A stretch of DNA of 64,000 nucleotides from assembly GCF_029953285.1 (NCBI RefSeq), contig NZ_JASAOI010000004.1, positions 124,001 through 188,000 on the forward strand, in the 5' to 3' direction. The stretch comes from Yinghuangia seranimata (GTDB lineage Bacteria; Actinomycetota; Actinomycetes; Streptomycetales; Streptomycetaceae). Below the pieces are notes generated by a model. It was not told where the DNA came from. It ran no database searches and saw only the letters and a program-made list of their open reading frames with translations. Of the stretch, positions 59,092-64,000 are shown piece after piece (within the stretch, counting starts at the first letter, position 1; each line of letters begins with the position of its first letter). Position numbers and translations under genes: made by a program.

Positions 59092-61248
59092 CTACTCCTC
59101 GTCGTTCTGGGCGTCGAGCCAGTCCACCGCGATCTCGTACAGGTTCCGCTTCCCGTCTGGGGTCCAGCGGGCCGGAGCTTGCACGGCCACTGGTGCTTCA
59201 TTCCAACCCGCCAACTCCCAGATCTTCAGCACCAGCTTGTTGGCGGTATACGTCTGGCCGTCGTATGCCCACAGCAGGGGCCGGGTCCGCTCGTTCTGCC
59301 ACGTGGCCTGACCGCGGGCCGGATCCTCGGCGAGCCAGGAGTTCACCGCCTCGGCCTCTGGGACGTTCCCTGCGACGTACGTCAGGCGCGTGCCCGCAGG
59401 GAGAATCTCCGCATTGACGAGCGTTGGAACCGTGGGCGGACGGCGCGTCTGCCGCGCCGTGCGCGCCGGAGGCTGGTAGTCCTCGGGCAGTTCAGGGACG
59501 GGGCCTCCGCGGCGAACATCGCGCACCACCGCCTCAGCGAGTGCTTTGCAGCGCTTCTCGTTGGTGAAGGTGCTGGTGAGAAATGAATTCGTGCCGAACT
59601 CGGAGTCGACGTGGTGGATCAGCCAGGACAGCACCGACTCGGTGAGGGCAGGCACCGACTTGAGAATCGGCGTGATGTCGTAGTCGGGCTCGTCGATCTC
59701 GTCGGTGTCGATCAGCTGGAAGACGAGGTGGGCGACAATGAGGTCGCCGCGCTTGGAAACGTCGACGGCGCGCCCACGTAGAGCCTTCCGGGACGCGTCG
59801 AGGGCGTCGCCGACCGCACGCTGGATCAGCACGCTGTGCCAGATCCGAAGGGCACTCGGCCGTTCGCCGAACAGGCGCTGGTACGCGCCGCTCGATCCAC
59901 GCTCCCAGAGAAGGTCGGTGCTCTTGTTGGCACGTACCGCGAGTTCGGGTGTGTTGTGGGCGCAGGCCAGGGCGATGGCGGCGTGCTCGACCGAGCAACC
60001 GGCCTCGGGGGCCGGATCGGCCTCGCCGCGTTTTACGACGTAGGCCTTCTGGAGCATGACGTCGAAGTCGCTCCGGATGTCTGCCTGGGTTGGGTCAAGG
60101 GCGATGAAGTCGCGTTCCGAGACGTCGTTCTGGGTGTTGGTCGTCTCGGTGATACGGGCCGCGTACGAGCCCCGCTCGGCGCCGAGCGAGATCACCTTGA
60201 GTGAGACGTCGGCGAACTCGACCGTCTCCGGGTGGTGCTCCATCGCCTTCGCGATCTCGGTAACAGTCTGCGCGCCGTTGACGATGCTGGCGCGCTTGAG
60301 CGACAGCACGACGGGTTCGTTCGGCACGCGGCGCCCCGGCCAGTCGGGGACGATCTCGTCACACAGGATCGTGATGCCGTTGTTGAAGTACCAGAAGTTG
60401 TCGGGTTCACCGGTGAGCGTCTGCTGGATCCCCGTGTTGATCCGGGTCGCCCCGAGCGACTGGCGGATGTTCTCGGTGAAGAGCTTGGAGCCGTGCTCGT
60501 CGTACCACTCGGCCACCTGGCCGGCGGAGACCGAGCCTTGGTAGGCGGGAAAGGGGAGGTCACGCTTGATCCACTGTGGCATCCGCGCCGTGATGTGAAC
60601 CGGATCGGGTGAGCGGTCGTCCCGGAGCTGTTGGAGGAGTTCAGCCGCTCCCATGAGGCGGTAGTCCAGCATCGGGCCGTGCCCGTAGTGGTCGTCGACA
60701 GCGCGGTTCAGGATCGCCTTGGTGTCGTCGTGGAGCGGATCGTTGCCGACGACGGCGACAACCAGGGTGATCTTGAGGTTGGTGTCACGCAGAGCGGCGT
60801 CGAGCTTCTGTGTGAAGGGCGTGATTCGGTCGTTGAACAGATCGAATTTCCGGTGCTCCAACAGGTGGAGCCCTTCTATGAAGGCTCGTGCGGCGTCCGT
60901 CTGGAAGCCGGCTGTGCCCGAGTCCTTCCACTTGGCCTGGACGAGCCACACCCGTGAGGCCTCGGTTACGGCGACCGCGTCGATGCCGTTGTCGTGGCTC
61001 CCGTCGACGACGGCGGCGGCACAGTCCTCGTGGGCCCAGCCGGTGACGTGTCGGATCGCGGTTGCCGCGACGGCACGGGACAGAAAGGCGCGATCGCGTT
61101 CCGGCTCCGAATTGCGTTGCAGGTCGGACTCGTCGATGAGGCCGCGATACGTGGCGATGAGTGCCGAGCGCATCGTGTACAACTCCTGAGGCGTGACGCG
61201 CACTGGCCCCCGACCCTTGTTGCTCACCGTACCCCCGACGTTGCGCAT
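59092..61248 (-). CDS. AIPR family (abortive infection phage resistance) protein
   Basis: 718 residues from the ATG at 61248; a GTG at 61227 has a better GGGGG site and is an alternative, and the frame beyond 61293 has no support. Residues 85-106 read SHDNGIDAVAVTEASRVWLVQAKW, an Mrr-like endonuclease pattern (Asp90, Gln104-Ala-Lys106). The AIPR domain is from about 250 on, with NTGIQQTLTGEPDNFWYFNNGITILCDE, the family signature. AIPR proteins cause abortive infection in some phage defences. Divergent from the TIGR02677-type gene. Confidence 0.83.
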   Translation of the reverse strand: MRNVGGTVSNKGRGPVRVTPQELYTMRSALIATYRGLIDESDLQRNSEPERDRAFLSRAVAATAIRHVTGWAHEDCAAAVVDGSHDNGIDAVAVTEASRVWLVQAKWKDSGTAGFQTDAARAFIEGLHLLEHRKFDLFNDRITPFTQKLDAALRDTNLKITLVVAVVGNDPLHDDTKAILNRAVDDHYGHGPMLDYRLMGAAELLQQLRDDRSPDPVHITARMPQWIKRDLPFPAYQGSVSAGQVAEWYDEHGSKLFTENIRQSLGATRINTGIQQTLTGEPDNFWYFNNGITILCDEIVPDWPGRRVPNEPVVLSLKRASIVNGAQTVTEIAKAMEHHPETVEFADVSLKVISLGAERGSYAARITETTNTQNDVSERDFIALDPTQADIRSDFDVMLQKAYVVKRGEADPAPEAGCSVEHAAIALACAHNTPELAVRANKSTDLLWERGSSGAYQRLFGERPSALRIWHSVLIQRAVGDALDASRKALRGRAVDVSKRGDLIVAHLVFQLIDTDEIDEPDYDITPILKSVPALTESVLSWLIHHVDSEFGTNSFLTSTFTNEKRCKALAEAVVRDVRRGGPVPELPEDYQPPARTARQTRRPPTVPTLVNAEILPAGTRLTYVAGNVPEAEAVNSWLAEDPARGQATWQNERTRPLLWAYDGQTYTANKLVLKIWELAGWNEAPVAVQAPARWTPDGKRNLYEIAVDWLDAQNDEE

Positions 61249-61404
61249 TCCGCTGTGGGCTGCCGAGCCTAGCCCTGCATCAGACGAGTACATGACGGCA
61301 TTCCGGTCCTGCTCGGTCCGAAGTGGGGGCAACAGCAGGATATTTCGGGCAGTTGGGCAACTCGCCGGATGGTTCGCCCTGTGGCGCTCTACCCTGTCGA
61401 CGGT

Positions 61405-62991
61405 ATGGGGGACGAGAACCCGCCCGACGCGGCGGCAGTCGACCAGCCGGAAGAGGAAGACCGCTCCCGGCTGAGCGCCTACGCCTACCTGACTGCTCCA
61501 GAGCGGGACGACTACCTCGCGGTCATGCGGCTGTTCACCGGCAGCCTGTTGGCGGATCTCGCTGCGCCGGACGTGGCCGCTCGGCTGCCGCAGGTGGGCC
61601 CGGACGTGGTCGTCGCCCGGCTCGACCAGCTCGTGGAGTGGGGCAACCTGCTGCGCAGCACCCACCGGGTCAAAGCCCACAGCATCAGCGAGTTCCAGCG
61701 CGCCAGGTCGCGGTACCAGGTGTCCAAACTCGGCGAGCGCGTGCAACGGGGTGTGGACGACGTCCTCGGGCACGCCGACGCCGCTCGTGAGGTCGCCGCC
61801 GAGATGCTGGGCATGGTCGACCGCGGACTGGCCGAGCTCGCCGACGCCGTCGAACTTCCGGGTGGCGTAGGCGCGATGGATCCGGAGCACGCTCGGGACA
61901 CCATCGCCACGGTGTTCGTCCAGTTCGGGGAGTTCGCCGAGTCGGTACGCGACTTCTACGCCTACCTCGGCGACGTGCTTTCCCGCTACGACCTTGACGG
62001 CGCCGAGTACCGGGGCTTCAAGGAACTGCTCCTCGATTACGTCGAGGCGATACGCGAGGACGTGTCCTATCACGCGCCCCGCATCGAGGACTCGCTGCGC
62101 ATCCTGGCACCGCACCTACCCCGACTGCTGCGTCGCATCGACGAGGCCAGCCCCGGCCTGTCCGGTCTGGAGTCCGTGGGCGGCGCACGCGTCCAGCGCA
62201 CGCAAGGCCGGGACCTCGCGGACTGGGAGGCGCTGCGGGGCTGGTTCACCGCGGCCGGAGACGCGTCGGCGGACGGCAGCCAGGTCGAGCAGCTGCGCGA
62301 CGCGACACTGCGGGCGCTGTCCTCCCTACTGATGAACGCGAAGCGGATGATCCGGTCGTCCCACTCCGGCCAGTCGCGGCGCGGATACCTGCTCAGGTTG
62401 GCGCGGTGGTTCGACCGGGCGGACGAGGCCACCGCCCACGACCTCTTCGCCGCCGCGTTCGGCCTGTACCCGGCACGGCACCTCGCCTACCCCGGGGACC
62501 TCGACCGCCCCGAACCCGCGACCACGAGCTGGTGGACGGGGCCTGTGGTCGATGTTCCGGTCGCGCTTCGTGAGCGGGGCGAGCGCATAGCCCGCGGCAG
62601 GGCGGCGGCGGTCGAAGACCATGCGGCGCAAAAGGAGAAGCTGCTGTCCGAAGCGGCTGAGCGGGCACGGCTCAGGGCGGCGGCCGCCGCCGAGTTGCGG
62701 TCCGCGGCAGGTCGGCTGGAGGACATACGTCTTTCGGGCGCGGCGCACAGCCTGCTCCTGGAACTCCTCGCCACCGCCTTGGGCAACGCACAGGCCGGCG
62801 CGCTTGACGGTGCCGAAGCCCGTGTGCCCCACCTCGGGATCGGCCTGCGGGTCCGGCCCGTGCCAGGCTACGTACTTCGGTTGGCCACCGCGGAAGGCCA
62901 CTTCGAACTCGAAGGCCTGGCGTTGGACATCGTGGGAGCCGACGCCGACGAACTCGCGTCTGCGAACCGCCTGACCGGGACCGGTGACTGA
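61405..62991 (+). CDS. TIGR02677/DUF2397 family protein (Wadjet JetA-type)
   Basis: About 528 residues from ATG 61405; an ATG at 61369 is also possible. SAYAYLTAPERDDYLAVMRLF at the start, FAESVRDFYAYLGDVLSRYDLD, and GYLLRLARWFDRADEATAHDLFAAAFGLYPARHL are typical of DUF2397 proteins. In Wadjet systems the A subunit is a kleisin-like part of an SMC-type complex that cleaves plasmids. Its stop overlaps the DUF2398 start by one base. The SMC-like and TOPRIM-like partners should lie beyond the window. Confidence 0.8.
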   Translation: MGDENPPDAAAVDQPEEEDRSRLSAYAYLTAPERDDYLAVMRLFTGSLLADLAAPDVAARLPQVGPDVVVARLDQLVEWGNLLRSTHRVKAHSISEFQRARSRYQVSKLGERVQRGVDDVLGHADAAREVAAEMLGMVDRGLAELADAVELPGGVGAMDPEHARDTIATVFVQFGEFAESVRDFYAYLGDVLSRYDLDGAEYRGFKELLLDYVEAIREDVSYHAPRIEDSLRILAPHLPRLLRRIDEASPGLSGLESVGGARVQRTQGRDLADWEALRGWFTAAGDASADGSQVEQLRDATLRALSSLLMNAKRMIRSSHSGQSRRGYLLRLARWFDRADEATAHDLFAAAFGLYPARHLAYPGDLDRPEPATTSWWTGPVVDVPVALRERGERIARGRAAAVEDHAAQKEKLLSEAAERARLRAAAAAELRSAAGRLEDIRLSGAAHSLLLELLATALGNAQAGALDGAEARVPHLGIGLRVRPVPGYVLRLATAEGHFELEGLALDIVGADADELASANRLTGTGD

Positions 62992-64000
62992 TGCCGGCGA
63001 AACCTCGCCGCCCGTCCATTGTGGACCACGATGCCGGTATCGCCGCAGAGCGCCGCGCCGCCGCCCGCCTCCTGCTCGCGGAGGCGCTGGTCCGCAAAGA
63101 CGGCCCGCATGCCGACGTCTTCCCGCTCATCCGCCGCCACGCCGACTGGCTTGCCGACATGTTCCGCCGATTCCTCGAGTACGACCTGATCGTCGAGGCG
63201 GGCTTCGCCCGTCTCTTCAAAGCGGGGCCGGGGGTCGGCGCGGGCCGGGGCCTGGCCCGCGCCACTGGGACACCTTTCAGCCCGCGTACTTACGCCTATC
63301 TCGCGTTGTCGCTCGCGGTGCTGGTGACCGCGCCCGAGCAGATGCTTCTCTCGGTGCTGGTCGCGGACGTCCGTGCAGCGGCGGCGGATGCGGACATCGA
63401 GTTGGACGACGTCGGCCGGCGCAGCGAACTGCGCACTCTCACCGCGGCACTGCGGCAGCTGGTGGTGTGGGGAGTGCTGACGGAGACCGAAGGCAGCGTC
63501 GCGGCGTATGCCGAGCGCGACGACGGTGAAGCCCTTCTGACCGTCGACCGTGACCTCGCCCGCAACCTGCTCAACGGGCCATTCCCCGATGCCGACGACG
63601 CCGAGGACCTGATCGCCCGCGCGGCGGACCCGGGCCGCGACCGCCAGCGGATCCCGGTGCGCCGCCGGCTCGCCGAGACTCCGGTGGTGATTCGGGACGA
63701 ACTGACCCCGGAGGAGGACGACTGGCTGCGCAGGAACCAGCGCCGCGAAGCCCAGTTGTTCCAGGAGAGGTTCGGCCTGGAAGCCGAGATCCGCGCGGAA
63801 GGCGTGGCCATGCTTGACCCGGCCGAAGAGCTCTCGGACATCCGTTTTCCCGGCACGGGCACGGTAGCCCAGGCCGGATTGCTGCTGATCGGCCGCCTGC
63901 TGGCCGAGGCGCGGCCGACCGGCGACGATCCCGCGTTCACCGTGTCCGACGACCTGCTTTCCCGGCATCTCGGCGACCTCGTCGACGAGTACGCGCGGGT
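62991..64000 (+). CDS. TIGR02678/DUF2398 family protein (Wadjet JetB-type), partial
   Basis: Starts MPAKPRRPSIVDHDAGIAAERRAAARLLLAEALVRKDG and is open to the end of the window (336 codons, no stop), so the C-terminus is missing. ARLFKAGPGVGAGRGLARATGTPFSPRTYAYLALSLAVLV and NLLNGPFPDADD fit DUF2398. The coupling to DUF2397 by a TGATG junction is the standard order. In Wadjet complexes the B subunit is a winged-helix (KITE-like) partner of the SMC protein. Confidence 0.8.
   Translation, partial: MPAKPRRPSIVDHDAGIAAERRAAARLLLAEALVRKDGPHADVFPLIRRHADWLADMFRRFLEYDLIVEAGFARLFKAGPGVGAGRGLARATGTPFSPRTYAYLALSLAVLVTAPEQMLLSVLVADVRAAAADADIELDDVGRRSELRTLTAALRQLVVWGVLTETEGSVAAYAERDDGEALLTVDRDLARNLLNGPFPDADDAEDLIARAADPGRDRQRIPVRRRLAETPVVIRDELTPEEDDWLRRNQRREAQLFQERFGLEAEIRAEGVAMLDPAEELSDIRFPGTGTVAQAGLLLIGRLLAEARPTGDDPAFTVSDDLLSRHLGDLVDEYAR

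Noticed and set aside
61249-62115. An AIPR gene start far upstream (frame open to 62115).
   Set aside because: That stretch is antisense to the DUF2397 gene, which has better coding evidence; AIPR family sequence begins near 61248.

Overview
The window is chromosomal DNA of a high-GC actinomycete. Third-codon positions are overwhelmingly G/C, GTG and TTG starts are common, and several families are typical of Streptomyces/Streptosporangiales-type genomes: XRE-DUF5753/DUF397/HATPase trio, membrane Ser/Thr kinase, DUF4383, F420/FMN luciferase-like oxidoreductase, RmuC next to DUF397. No rRNA, tRNA, integrase, transposase or CRISPR array was recognised.

0.2-11.7 kb is central metabolism and respiration. 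It holds a DUF389 membrane protein, an atypical glucose-6-phosphate-dehydrogenase-like protein with a GMC flavoprotein, gluconokinase, cytochrome bd oxidase (cydAB), a cyclase-family hydrolase coupled to a GH15 glycosidase, and a type II NADH dehydrogenase. 12-20 kb holds a receptor-like Ser/Thr kinase with a ricin-like ectodomain, a PrnB-like (TDO-superfamily) putative heme protein, an FkbM methyltransferase overlapping a HAD phosphatase, and a CarH/LitR-type MerR-B12 regulator followed by an SDR-DUF2867 protein. A DUF4383 membrane protein there shares an 11-bp-spaced TTGCAYA repeat with the regulator's own promoter.

20-38.4 kb is a catabolic supercluster. One block is an ALDH and CaiB CoA-transferase, a LysR regulator, a hot-dog hydratase and a CitE-like lyase, a set that fits CoA-dependent breakdown of a C5 branched dicarboxylate (itaconate/mesaconate/citramalate type). 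The next block is an acyl-CoA dehydrogenase, a class III aminotransferase, a GntR regulator, an overlapping operon of glutamine-synthetase-like ligase, two different class I amidotransferase-fold hydrolases and a P450, and a divergent alcohol dehydrogenase and APC permease. Three AT-rich palindromes of the form TTTATnnnnnATAAA lie in front of these operons and probably bind the GntR protein. The logic resembles the gamma-glutamylation (Puu-like) route: import of an amine, gamma-glutamylation, oxidation, deglutamylation, transamination, then CoA chemistry. A luciferase-like oxidoreductase and an SDR follow a suspicious 100-bp poly-G/poly-C tract.

38.7-41.7 kb holds small housekeeping or unknown genes (SnoaL-like, DUF4352 lipoprotein, aldo/keto reductase, membrane protein). 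From 41.7 kb to the right edge is a defence and DNA-metabolism island. It has a soluble Ser/Thr kinase-TPR, RelE-like/UvrD helicase fusion and PD-(D/E)XK nuclease in one overlapping operon; a complete type I restriction system (hsdM-hsdS-hsdR); a solitary HTH-methylase-TRD fusion; RmuC; a WhiJ-like XRE/DUF397/HATPase set; an AIPR abortive-infection protein with an Mrr-like N-terminus; and the first two genes of a Wadjet-family system (DUF2397, DUF2398), cut by the window end. The kinase-helicase-nuclease operon is the best candidate for an undescribed system.
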